DNA of 46,400 nt from Gammaproteobacteria bacterium (lineage in GTDB: Bacteria; Pseudomonadota; Gammaproteobacteria; Pseudomonadales; Porticoccaceae): assembly GCA_003235325.1 (NCBI GenBank), contig QJWQ01000103.1:1-46400 (forward strand), given 5' to 3'. Shown in pieces: positions 28,566 through 37,058 of this stretch (position 1 is the stretch's first letter; each line of letters begins with the position of its first letter). The position numbers were made by a program, and so were the translations under genes. Under the pieces are notes generated by a model. That model did no database searches, was not told the origin of the DNA, and saw nothing but the letters and a program-made list of their open reading frames with translations.

Positions 28566-30020
28566 CTACAACGACTTCGGATACATGGCCCATTCGAGCC
28601 CGGCCATCTTTTCCATGCAACGGACTGCCTGGCAACTGTAACCGAATTCATTGTCATACCAGCAATAGATAACGCAACTGTCACCATTGACTATGGTCGC
28701 TGTGGAATCGTATACGCAGGCATGGCGGATGCCGACGAAATCTGTCGAAACGGCCTCCACGGAAATGGTGAAACCGATTTGCTGCTGTAACGGCGAGTAC
28801 AACGCCGTTTTTCGCATGAACTCATTGAGTTCATCCTTGCTGGTTTCCCGGCCAAGTTGCAGGTTAAGGATTGCCATCGAGACATTCGGCGTCGGAACTC
28901 TGATGGCATTGCCTGTGAGTTTGCCTTCCAACTCGGGAATGGCCCGGGCGACGGCCTTGGCCGCCCCGGTTTCAGTCAGAACCATATTCAGCGCAGCGCT
29001 TCGACCCCGACGTGAACCCTTGTGGTAGTTGTCGATGAGATTCTGGTCATTGGTATAGGCATGAACGGTTTCCACATGGCCCTTCTCGATGCCATATTCA
29101 TTCAGCAGGGACTTTAGAACGGGAACGATGGCATTGGTGGTGCAGGAAGCCGCCGACAGGATTTTCTGGTCCGGCCGAATTTCGTCGTGATTGACCCCAA
29201 AAACAATATTGGCGATGTTGCCCTTGCCGGGTGCTGTCAACAACACCTTGGCAATCCCCGGGCAGTCCAGATGTTGAGAGAGTCCGGCCTCATCCCGCCA
29301 GACTCCGGTATTGTCCACCAGAATGGCGTTGTTGATGCCGTATTTTGTGTAATCGATTTCGGTCGGTGTGTCAGCGTAGATTACCTGGACCACGTTGCCG
29401 TTACAGACGAGTTTGTTTTCTTCCTCGAGAATGCGAATGGTACCCTTGAACGGGCCATGAACCGAATCCCGGCGCAACAGGCTTGCCCGTTTTTGCAGAT
29501 CGTTCGGACTTTTGCCCTTGCGCACGACCACCGCCCGCAATCTCAGCATATCGCCGCCTCCCGCCTTTTCGATCAGTAGACGCGTCACCAGACGGCCAAT
29601 ACGACCAAAACCGTAAAGCACGACATCCTGGGGTTCGGGCAGAGGCTTTTTGGTGCTGCCGATATCATCGCCGACTTCCTGGCGAAGGAATGCCTCCAGC
29701 GGGCGCCCCTTGGCCTGATTCTGGTAGAGCACGACCAGCTTGCCGACATCGATGTGGGCCGGCCCAAGGTTCATGCCTGCCAATCGTTCTATGACCGGGA
29801 AGGTTTCAAATTCGGAGAGTTCGTTATGTTCGATTTGCCTGACGAACCGGTGAGCTTTCATCAGATCAATCACCGACCGGTTGACCATGCTGCGGCCATA
29901 CAAATAAAGAGAGACGTTGTGTTCCCTGTTGAGCTTGCCAATCAGGGGAATCATGGCCTCGGCCAGTGCCTCTCGATGTTTCCAGTCTTTGAAGAAATCG
30001 GCTGGTTGTGGACGCTCCAT
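28566..30020 (-). CDS. Long-form glyceraldehyde-3-phosphate dehydrogenase
   Basis: A 484-residue GAPDH. The Rossmann start VVLYGFGRIGRLV lies at about 133-145 and the catalytic Cys293 is in SAASCTTNAIVP. The C-terminal YDNEFGYSCQAVRCMEKMA is canonical. About 130 residues precede the NAD domain, against almost none in standard GAPDH. Such long forms are known next to mfd in Pseudomonas and are thought to favour gluconeogenic flux, but the extension has no motif I recognise. ATG 30020 is preferred to the ATG at 30038, because GAGGAG lies about ten bases before it. It is divergent from mfd. Confidence 0.93.
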   Translation of the reverse strand: MERPQPADFFKDWKHREALAEAMIPLIGKLNREHNVSLYLYGRSMVNRSVIDLMKAHRFVRQIEHNELSEFETFPVIERLAGMNLGPAHIDVGKLVVLYQNQAKGRPLEAFLRQEVGDDIGSTKKPLPEPQDVVLYGFGRIGRLVTRLLIEKAGGGDMLRLRAVVVRKGKSPNDLQKRASLLRRDSVHGPFKGTIRILEEENKLVCNGNVVQVIYADTPTEIDYTKYGINNAILVDNTGVWRDEAGLSQHLDCPGIAKVLLTAPGKGNIANIVFGVNHDEIRPDQKILSAASCTTNAIVPVLKSLLNEYGIEKGHVETVHAYTNDQNLIDNYHKGSRRGRSAALNMVLTETGAAKAVARAIPELEGKLTGNAIRVPTPNVSMAILNLQLGRETSKDELNEFMRKTALYSPLQQQIGFTISVEAVSTDFVGIRHACVYDSTATIVNGDSCVIYCWYDNEFGYSCQAVRCMEKMAGLEWAMYPKSL

Positions 30021-30064
30021 GGAAATTTCACTCCTCATCAGGCCTTGATTCGTTAGCGGCGGTG

Positions 30065-30093
30065 ATTATCTTGGCACGACTTGGAGGTGACAA
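30065..30093 (-). promoter_or_regulatory. Candidate sigma-70 promoter for gap
   Basis: On the minus strand TTGTCA (30093-30088) and GATAAT (30070-30065) are separated by exactly 17 bases. The expected start, near 30058, leaves a leader of about 40 bases before the gap ATG at 30020. Confidence 0.65.
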
Positions 30094-30100
30094 TATCGCG

Positions 30101-30127
30101 ACCCGTATACCGACTATTTATACGGGT
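30101..30127. promoter_or_regulatory. 27-base dyad upstream of the gap promoter
   Basis: ACCCGTATA (30101-30109) and TATACGGGT (30119-30127) are perfect inverted 9-mers with a 9-base spacer. The centre lies about 56 bases upstream of the inferred gap start and just outside its -35 element, where an activator would bind. It also lies upstream of mfd. The protein that binds is unknown. Confidence 0.6.
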
Positions 30128-30169
30128 TATAGGCTGTGGGTGACAGCATCGGCTCCAGCAGGGCTATGC

Positions 30170-30201
30170 CGCCCTGCCCCATTAACGCCCTGCCCCATTA
30201 A
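30170..30201. repeat. Perfect 16-base tandem duplication
   Basis: CGCCCTGCCCCATTAA occurs twice back to back at 30170-30185 and 30186-30201, in the gap/mfd divergent region. No other copy was noticed in the window. Confidence 0.9.
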
Positions 30202-30236
30202 ATAGTACGGCCAAAAACGACGGGGCCCGATTATGC

Positions 30237-30276
30237 ATGACGGTGATGGCGGGCATCGCTACAATACCCGCCTTTT
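30237..30276 (+). promoter_or_regulatory. mfd promoter candidate overlapping a terminator-like hairpin
   Basis: ATGACG (30237-30242) and TACAAT (30260-30265) are 17 bases apart and could be the mfd promoter. The -10 element lies inside an inverted repeat GGCGGG (30248-30253) / CCCGCC (30267-30272) followed by TTTT (30273-30276). That would be a terminator or attenuator for any transcript entering from upstream. Confidence 0.5.
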
Positions 30277-30293
30277 CGGATTCACCGCTATTC

Positions 30294-33200
30294 ATGGCCA
30301 GAGACACGATTTCGACACCACCAGTCAACAACGCAGGTGACCGGCGCACCTGGGCCGGACTAGCCGGCGCCGGTGAGACCCTCGCGATCTATTCCGCAGC
30401 CATCGAACATGACAGCCTCAGCCTGGTAGTTGCCGATTCCGCCAGCAGCGCTGCCAGAATCGAGACCGAGTTGCGATTCTTTGCCCGACACGCGGACCTC
30501 GAGGTTCTGAATTTTCCGGACCGGGAGACTCTGCCCTATGATCTGTTTTCGCCGCACCAGGACATCGTCTCTGAACGGTTGCTGACACTGTATCGTCTTC
30601 CGGAGGTACGCAAGGGCGTCCTGATCGTGCCGGCGACTACCCTGATGCATGTCTTGCCGCCGCCGGAATTCGTTTCGGCCAACAGTTTCGTCTACAGCGT
30701 CGGACAAGCGCTGGATACTGACAGTTTGCGCCTGAAACTCGAAAGCAGTGGTTACCACCCCGTCGATACGGTCAGAGAGCACGGCGAATACGCTGTCCGG
30801 GGTGGCTTGATGGACGTCTATCCCATGGGCAGCGACTGGCCATTCAGGATTGACCTGTTCGATAACGAAATAGAAAGTCTGCGCAGCTTTGACCCGGAAA
30901 CCCAGACCACACTGGAAAAACAACAGCACTTGCGGCTGTTACCGGCACGGGAATACCCCCTGGACAAATCGGGCATCAAGCAATTTCTGGACAGCTGGCA
31001 CACCCGGTTTGATGTCGACCCTCGCAAGGCCGTGGTCTACCAGGATGTCAAAGGGGGACAGGCTTCCCAGGGAATAGAAGCTTATCTGCCACTGTTTTTT
31101 CATCGATGTGCCCACCTGTTCGACTATTTGCCCGATCGGACACAAGTGTTCGTCACGGGTACTATCGTTCCGGCGGTTGAGCAGTTCTGGAAAGAGATCA
31201 GCGAGCGCTTCGAGGAACACCGCGTCGACACCTATCGCCCTCTATTGCCACCTTCGGAGCTGTTTCTGACCGTGGCGGAACTTTTTGCCAAAATCAATCA
31301 GTTGGCCCGAACCGATATAGTTCAGGACGTGCAGGACATTCGAGCGGGTACCACAGTTTTCACCTGCCGGCAGCCGACGGATATCAGTATCGACAGCCGG
31401 GCCGCCAATCCCCTGCACCGTTTGCAAGACGCACTGGCAAAATCGACCTGTCGAACCCTGTTCTGTGCCGAATCCACCGGCCGTCGGCAAGCACTGCTGG
31501 AACTGCTGGAACGCAAGGGTATACACCCTGTCGAGGTTGATTCATGGCAAGGATTCACGGTTTCCGAGTCGCCAACGGCTATCGTTACCTTTCCGCTGGA
31601 CCGGGGTCTGGTCTCCGACGAACTGGGTGTGCGGCTGATCAGTGAGGCAGAACTGTTCGGGCACCAGGTCATGCAGAGGCGGCGCCGGGACAAAAGCCGC
31701 GACAACGCCGAACTGGTGGTGCGCAACCTGACCGAGCTGACGGCCGGCTCCCCGGTTGTGCATATTGATCACGGGGTCGGTCGCTATCAGGGACTGGAGG
31801 TGATCGACATTGATGGCACCCCCCAGGAATTCCTGACGCTGGCCTACGCCGATGACGCCAGGCTCTATGTGCCGGTGGCCAACCTGCACTTGATCAGCCG
31901 CTACGGCGGCGGCGACGAGACCCTCGCGCCCCTGCACCGCCTCGGCAGTGACCAGTGGCAGAAAGCCCGGCGCAAGGCAGCAGAAAAAGTCCGGGATACC
32001 GCTGCAGAACTACTGGAAATCTACGCCCGCCGGGCTGCACGAAAGGGCTTTGCCTGCCGCCAGAGTGATGATTACCAGGCCTTTGCCGCCGATTTTCCCT
32101 TCGAGGAGACACCGGACCAGCACGACGCCATCGAGTCAGTACGGCGGGATATGCTGGCCGAACAACCCATGGACCGGCTGGTCTGTGGCGATGTCGGTTT
32201 TGGTAAGACTGAAGTGGCCATGCGCGCCGCTTTCCTGGCGGTTGCCAGCGGCAAGCAGGTGGTTCTGCTGGTGCCAACCACTCTCCTTGCCCAGCAGCAC
32301 TTCGATAATTTCAAGGACCGGTTTGCCAACTGGCCGGTGACCATTGATATCATCTCCCGTTTTCGCACCGACAGGGAACAGCAGAACCTGATCCGGAAAG
32401 TGGAGACAGGCCAGGTGGACATCCTCATTGGTACCCACAAATTGCTTCACAATGCTGTCAGGTTCGACAATCTTGGCCTGCTGATTATCGACGAGGAACA
32501 CCGGTTCGGCGTCCAGCAAAAAGAAAAAATAAAGGCCTTGCGGGCCGAGGTGGATATCCTGACCCTGACCGCAACACCAATACCACGAACCTTGAATATG
32601 GCCATGGGAGGCATCCGTGATCTGTCTATAATTGCCACCCCGCCCGCGCGGCGACTGTCGGTAAAAACCTTTGTCCGTCAGCGGGAGGACCGTGTCATTC
32701 GCGAAGCCCTGCTTCGTGAAATTCTGCGTGGCGGTCAGGTCTACTTCCTTCACAACGAAGTCAAGACCATAGAAAAGCTGATGGCCGAGCTCAGGGAACT
32801 GGTGCCTGAAGCTCGTGTCGATTTCGCCCACGGCCAGATGCGCGAACGGCAACTGGAACGGGTCATGGCCGATTTCTACCACCAACGCTTCAATGTTCTC
32901 GTCTGTACCACCATCATTGAAACCGGCATCGATGTGCCCAGTGCCAATACCATAATCATCAATCGAGCCGACAAGCTCGGTCTGGCGCAGCTGCACCAGT
33001 TGCGCGGCCGGGTGGGCCGCTCACATCACCAGGCTTACGCCTACCTGCTGACCCCCGAACCCCGCTCCATGACCGCGGATGCGGTCAAGCGGCTGGAGGC
33101 CATCGCCGCGGCGGATCAACTGGGTTCCGGATTTACCCTGGCCACTCACGATCTTGAGATACGGGGTGCCGGCGAACTGCTGGGCGAGGAACAGAGCGGC

Positions 33201-33881
33201 CACATCCATAAAATCGGTTTTACCCTGTATATGGAGATGCTCGATCGGGCAATAAAAGCCATCCGTGAAGGCAGGGTGCCCGATCCGGAAGCGGAGATGG
33301 GTCAGGGGATCGATGTCAATCTCCATATTCCGGCCCTGATACCCGAGGACTACCTGCCGGATGTCAACAGTCGGCTGATCATGTACAAGCGCCTGTCCAG
33401 CGCGGAATCGGAGTTGCAGTTGCGTGAATTGCAGGTGGAGATGATAGACCGATTTGGCCTGCTGCCGGAATCGATCAAAAACCTGTTTTTCGTGACAAGA
33501 TTGCGTATGCAGGCCGAAAAACTGGGCATTGTCAGAATCGATGCAGGCACCAGTGGCGGCAAACTGGAATTTTCCAGCGATACGATTGTTGAGCCCCTGG
33601 CAATCGTTCGCCTGGTGCAGCAACAGTCGGGGAAATATCGGTTACAGGGTGCGTCAGTGCTCAGGTTCACGGAAAATATGTCTGCATTCGATATCAGACT
33701 GGAAACTGTTGAGCATTTACTGGAAACTCTCACACCGGATAGCATGCGTTCGGGTGCCAGAAGTGCTGACCATCACCTACCCGATAATGGCCGTCCAGTT
33801 GCCGTTCAACCCGTCGCCCACAGCGCGAGAAGCAACCATCCCAAAAAAGGTCGCCGAGCTGGGCGGGCCAGGCTCCGGTAA
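30294..33881 (+). CDS. mfd: Transcription-repair coupling factor Mfd
   Basis: A 1195-residue protein that removes RNA polymerase stalled at lesions and recruits UvrA. Order of parts: UvrB-like domain at the N-terminus (EIETELRFFARHADLEVLNFPDRETLPYD region), the RNA polymerase-interaction domain (GSPVVHIDHGVGRYQGLEVID), the helicase motor with Walker A GDVGFGKT (about 632-640) and DEEH box (733-736), the TRG motif region (LHQLRGRVGRSHHQAYAYLL), and a C-terminal regulatory domain. The start is uncertain: ATG 30294 is used, and an upstream ATG at 30237 would run through the promoter-like hairpin. The protein is somewhat longer than E. coli Mfd (1148), with a basic tail; its stop lies in a 13-base tandem repeat. 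Confidence 0.97.
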   Translation: MARDTISTPPVNNAGDRRTWAGLAGAGETLAIYSAAIEHDSLSLVVADSASSAARIETELRFFARHADLEVLNFPDRETLPYDLFSPHQDIVSERLLTLYRLPEVRKGVLIVPATTLMHVLPPPEFVSANSFVYSVGQALDTDSLRLKLESSGYHPVDTVREHGEYAVRGGLMDVYPMGSDWPFRIDLFDNEIESLRSFDPETQTTLEKQQHLRLLPAREYPLDKSGIKQFLDSWHTRFDVDPRKAVVYQDVKGGQASQGIEAYLPLFFHRCAHLFDYLPDRTQVFVTGTIVPAVEQFWKEISERFEEHRVDTYRPLLPPSELFLTVAELFAKINQLARTDIVQDVQDIRAGTTVFTCRQPTDISIDSRAANPLHRLQDALAKSTCRTLFCAESTGRRQALLELLERKGIHPVEVDSWQGFTVSESPTAIVTFPLDRGLVSDELGVRLISEAELFGHQVMQRRRRDKSRDNAELVVRNLTELTAGSPVVHIDHGVGRYQGLEVIDIDGTPQEFLTLAYADDARLYVPVANLHLISRYGGGDETLAPLHRLGSDQWQKARRKAAEKVRDTAAELLEIYARRAARKGFACRQSDDYQAFAADFPFEETPDQHDAIESVRRDMLAEQPMDRLVCGDVGFGKTEVAMRAAFLAVASGKQVVLLVPTTLLAQQHFDNFKDRFANWPVTIDIISRFRTDREQQNLIRKVETGQVDILIGTHKLLHNAVRFDNLGLLIIDEEHRFGVQQKEKIKALRAEVDILTLTATPIPRTLNMAMGGIRDLSIIATPPARRLSVKTFVRQREDRVIREALLREILRGGQVYFLHNEVKTIEKLMAELRELVPEARVDFAHGQMRERQLERVMADFYHQRFNVLVCTTIIETGIDVPSANTIIINRADKLGLAQLHQLRGRVGRSHHQAYAYLLTPEPRSMTADAVKRLEAIAAADQLGSGFTLATHDLEIRGAGELLGEEQSGHIHKIGFTLYMEMLDRAIKAIREGRVPDPEAEMGQGIDVNLHIPALIPEDYLPDVNSRLIMYKRLSSAESELQLRELQVEMIDRFGLLPESIKNLFFVTRLRMQAEKLGIVRIDAGTSGGKLEFSSDTIVEPLAIVRLVQQQSGKYRLQGASVLRFTENMSAFDIRLETVEHLLETLTPDSMRSGARSADHHLPDNGRPVAVQPVAHSARSNHPKKGRRAGRARLR

Positions 33882-33909
33882 AAGGCTCCGGTAACAGTCT
33901 CCGGCAAAG
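33871..33909. repeat. Three 13-base tandem repeats across the mfd stop codon
   Basis: Units at 33871-33883, 33884-33896 and 33897-33909 share the core G-x-CTCCGG-x-AAA/ACA. Units 1 and 2 differ by one base and unit 3 is more diverged. The mfd TAA (33879-33881) is inside unit 1. Because 13 is not a multiple of three, gain of a unit inside the coding end would change the reading frame there. Confidence 0.75.
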
Positions 33910-33927
33910 AATACCAGTAATCATCAG

Positions 33928-33948
33928 CCCATTAGTGTCCACAGGCCC
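33928..33948. repeat. 21-base repeat, copy B (mfd-csiV gap)
   Basis: Matches 11651-11671 with one mismatch, in the same plus-strand orientation. It ends six bases before the first possible ATG of the csiV-like gene. See copy A. Confidence 0.7.
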
Positions 33949-33954
33949 CAAGTC

Positions 33955-35175
33955 ATGACAACACCGTTTCATAGAAATAGCTTCCCAAGAGCCTCTATCA
34001 ACCTGGTCCAGTGTCATCCGCTTCACCGGCGGCCCTCCGCCAGGGGGCAGGGTTTTCCAGGCGGCATCTGGTCCGATTTCATGGTGCCGATATTGGTTGG
34101 ACTCGGTATTTATGCATCAACTCCAACCGTTGCGTTGGCTGCAAACGAGGAGACCACCTGGTACCAGGTTGAGGTCATTGTTTTCAGTCAGCAGGATATT
34201 TTCAGAGAGGAGGCAAATCGCCGGGATGTGGAACTGAAATATCCCGAAAATCTGGTGCAACTGGAGGGCATGGAATCTGATCGGGGGAAAGCCGAACCAC
34301 CACTCTATGCACTGCTGGTAGAAAAACCGGTTCCGATCGAGCAAATGCTGACATCTGTCAGCTCCACAGAAGTCCCTGAGGAACCAGCCTATGTCAGTCT
34401 GCCCTCCTCGGAAAGAACACTCAATGCCGAAGCCTACAGTCTCAATCGCAGCGGGGTATACAAGGTACTGTTTCACCAGGCCTGGCGACAGCCGGGACTC
34501 GATGAAAACCAGTCGCCCTGGGTCTATGTCAAGGGTGGTGGCAGCTTTGAAAAGCACCATGAGCTCGAGGGTAGCCTGCGATTGATCAAGGCCAGGTACC
34601 TGCATATACAGGCCAACCTCTGGCGAACCGTTTTTGATTATGCCATCCCGGATCCTCTGGATGCGGAAGACACCGATACAGCCTGGGCGGTATTGCCGAC
34701 CCCACCCGAGGCAGCCGAGGATCCACGGGCAGAAAAACTGGTTCGGCTCGTCGCCGGTCGAAAACAGGCCATCAAGGATGTAGAAAAGATGCTCTGGAAC
34801 CCGGTATACGGTTTTGAGCCGGTACTGACTGAAGAGGACGCCGCCAGACTGTTATCCGACGAAGCCGGCGACCAGGAACTGGATGTTATGGAACAGGGAG
34901 CCCAGGATGGAGACATAATAGGCACAGAATCCCTGGACAGCGGTGATCTGGATTCAGCAAGGCTGCCCTCGGAGGACATGCCTGCGGAACCCGCACCACC
35001 CAGATACAGCGTGATCGATCTTGATTTCTTACAGCAATCCCAGCGAGTGGACACCGGCAATCTGTTTTATTTCGACCACCCTCGCATCGGCATCATTGCC
35101 AGTGTCAGTGAGCATAAACTGCCGGTTGCATCCGACCCGTCCCACGGCGACAACGGAGCCCTGCCTCAGGATTAG
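33955..35175 (+). CDS. csiV: CsiV-like peptidoglycan-binding envelope protein
   Basis: A protein of up to 406 residues. The mature N-terminus (NEETTWYQVEVIVFSQQDIFREE) has the WYQVEVIVF motif of the CsiV family, whose Vibrio member activates the peptidoglycan synthase PBP1A through LpoA. The hydrophobic segment MVPILVGLGIYASTPTVALA with likely cleavage before ANEE indicates export. The start is uncertain: ATG 33955 gives a long basic N-region, ATG 34081 gives a short one without positive charge, and neither has a clear ribosome binding site. The C-terminal part is acidic and low-complexity (about 290-340), then ends with a region rich in aromatic residues (NLFYFDHPRIGIIASV). Position after mfd and before mtnP is as in Pseudomonas. 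Confidence 0.82.
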   Translation: MTTPFHRNSFPRASINLVQCHPLHRRPSARGQGFPGGIWSDFMVPILVGLGIYASTPTVALAANEETTWYQVEVIVFSQQDIFREEANRRDVELKYPENLVQLEGMESDRGKAEPPLYALLVEKPVPIEQMLTSVSSTEVPEEPAYVSLPSSERTLNAEAYSLNRSGVYKVLFHQAWRQPGLDENQSPWVYVKGGGSFEKHHELEGSLRLIKARYLHIQANLWRTVFDYAIPDPLDAEDTDTAWAVLPTPPEAAEDPRAEKLVRLVAGRKQAIKDVEKMLWNPVYGFEPVLTEEDAARLLSDEAGDQELDVMEQGAQDGDIIGTESLDSGDLDSARLPSEDMPAEPAPPRYSVIDLDFLQQSQRVDTGNLFYFDHPRIGIIASVSEHKLPVASDPSHGDNGALPQD

Positions 35176-35208
35176 GGTCTACCGATTCAAGACCCCGGGT
35201 GAAACGGC

Positions 35209-35949
35209 TCAGCCCTTTTGTGAGCAACACTGCCTGAGGATATTCATAACCCGTGGAATGCTCCGGTTCATGACGACCTGAATGTCGTCGAGTGTGATCA
35301 GTTTTTTTGATTTGCCGGCGGCGGGATTGACCACCAGGGCCAGGCAGGCATAGGCGATACCGAGTTCCCGCGCCAGGGACGCTTCCGGCATGCCGGTCAT
35401 TCCCACCAGTTCACAACCATCTCTCTCCATGCGCCGTATCTCTGCCGCTGTTTCCAGTCGCGGCCCCTGGATGATGCCGCAGACGCCGCCGTCGACGACG
35501 GTTTCACCCGCCTGCACCGCGCCTTCGAGCAACCATCGCCGCGAGGGTTCGTCGTAGGGTTGTGTAAAGTCAATGTGCTGCAGGGGTTGGTCCACGCCAT
35601 CCGAAAAGGTCTGCTCCCGGCCCCAGGTATAATCGATCAACTGGTCACATACGACCACGCTGCCCGTTGCCATGTGTCCGGCAATACCGCCAACAGCATT
35701 GATGCCGATGATTGTCGTCGCGCCCCTTGACTGTAATGCCAGCAAATTTGCCCGATAGTTGATCCTGTGAGGGGGAATACGGTGATCGGGCCCATGGCGG
35801 CTGATAAACAGGATCGTTTCTGAGGCCAACCGGCCCTCGACAATTGGTCCGGAAGGCAGGCCGCAACGGGTGCGCAGCCGGCATTCGGAGACAATCTCAA
35901 AATCCGGAAGGGACTCAAAGCCGGAGCCACCTATGATCGCCAGGGTCAC
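35209..35949 (-). CDS. mtnP: S-methyl-5'-thioinosine/thioadenosine phosphorylase family
   Basis: A 246-residue cytosolic phosphorylase of the MTAP/PNP type that splits a methylthio-nucleoside with phosphate. Motifs are IGGSGFESL (phosphate-binding start), FISRHGPDHRIPPHRINYRANL, INAVGGI, and CELVGMTGMPEASLARELGIAYACLALVVNPAAG. The Pseudomonas protein at this genomic position was shown to prefer methylthioinosine. By position and short length I expect the same here, but thioadenosine cannot be excluded. The start overlaps the mechanosensitive channel gene by 4 bases (ATGA). The gene ends 33 bases from the convergent csiV-like gene. Confidence 0.92.
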   Translation of the reverse strand: MTLAIIGGSGFESLPDFEIVSECRLRTRCGLPSGPIVEGRLASETILFISRHGPDHRIPPHRINYRANLLALQSRGATTIIGINAVGGIAGHMATGSVVVCDQLIDYTWGREQTFSDGVDQPLQHIDFTQPYDEPSRRWLLEGAVQAGETVVDGGVCGIIQGPRLETAAEIRRMERDGCELVGMTGMPEASLARELGIAYACLALVVNPAAGKSKKLITLDDIQVVMNRSIPRVMNILRQCCSQKG

Positions 35950-37058
35950 TGGACAGGAATCTCTTTCGGTCCGGAGATACGCAATTCTTCGGCAACGTGG
36001 ACTGTCGATGTCGGGTAGGCAATCTCGGCGCCATGATCGCTGATTATGCGGGCAACTTTAAGCAGGATATCCTGCTTGATCCTGTGATATTCGGCCCACA
36101 CCGTGGTTTTGGTAAAGGTATAGATAAAAAAATCCAGCGAGCTTGGAGCGAAGCTGGTGAAGTTCACCATTATTATCTGTTTTGTGTCGATATCCGGATG
36201 GCTGAGTAGCATGTCCTTGATATCGCTGATAACAGCGGCAATCCTGTCGACATCCTGATATCTGACGCCGATGGTTTCGTAAATGCGTCGATTCAACATC
36301 CTCGAGGGATTTTCAACAGAAATGCTGGTGAATACAGCGTTGGGGATATACAGGGGGCGCTTGTCAAACGTACGGATGCGGGTCAGGCGCCAGCCGATGT
36401 CCTCCACTGTACCTTCGATTTCCTTGTCCGGCGATCGAACCCAGTCACCGACGGAAAAAGGCCGGTCGAGATAGATCATCAGACCGCCGAAAAAGTTGGC
36501 GAGCAGATCCTTGGCGGCAAATCCCACCGCAAGGCCACCTATACCGCCAAAGGCCAGGACACCGGAAATACTGTAGCCAAAGGTTTGCATGGCAATCAGG
36601 ATCGCGGTAATGACCACGGAAATACGCAACAACTTGCCTACCGCCTTGACGGTGGTTTCATCCAGGGGATCCTCCATATACTCAGGATGAACCAGGTTGC
36701 GTTCGGCACGACGGATAAAGTTGACCAGGAACAGGGCGCCGAGCAGAACAAAGGCAACCCGGTTAACCGGCGCTACCAGTCGATACCAATCTGACGCGGC
36801 AACACGTGCGGCAATGCCGGCGGCAAAATTGACTCCCAGTACCCAGATGAGCCAGACCCCGGGTCTTCGGCAGGCTTCGATCAGCGCATCATCCCAAACC
36901 GTTTTGGTTTTGCCGGCCCGTTCCCCCAGCAGAAGAAACAGCTTGTTGACCAGGTAGCCCAAAATCAGTGCGGTGAAAACGATAATAAAAATTTCGACCC
37001 ACCAGAAATACTGTTCACCGGTGTGGGCTATGAGCCAGTTTTCGAAATTCTCTAACAC
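35946..37058 (-). CDS. Small-conductance mechanosensitive channel family protein
   Basis: A 370-residue membrane protein of the MscS family. N-terminal helices at about 15-40, 65-90, 95-115 and 130-150 precede the pore-lining segment and MscS beta domain (SGVLAFGGIGGLAVGFAAKDLLANFFGG, then IYLDRPFSVGDWVR and IEGTVEDIGWRLTRIRTFDKRPLYIPNAVF). The Gly/Ala-rich pore helix is typical. Such channels open under membrane tension in hypo-osmotic shock. It overlaps nagZ by 7 bases and mtnP by 4, so all three are probably made from one message. There is no sign of extra sensor domains. Confidence 0.94.
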   Translation of the reverse strand: MLENFENWLIAHTGEQYFWWVEIFIIVFTALILGYLVNKLFLLLGERAGKTKTVWDDALIEACRRPGVWLIWVLGVNFAAGIAARVAASDWYRLVAPVNRVAFVLLGALFLVNFIRRAERNLVHPEYMEDPLDETTVKAVGKLLRISVVITAILIAMQTFGYSISGVLAFGGIGGLAVGFAAKDLLANFFGGLMIYLDRPFSVGDWVRSPDKEIEGTVEDIGWRLTRIRTFDKRPLYIPNAVFTSISVENPSRMLNRRIYETIGVRYQDVDRIAAVISDIKDMLLSHPDIDTKQIIMVNFTSFAPSSLDFFIYTFTKTTVWAEYHRIKQDILLKVARIISDHGAEIAYPTSTVHVAEELRISGPKEIPVQ

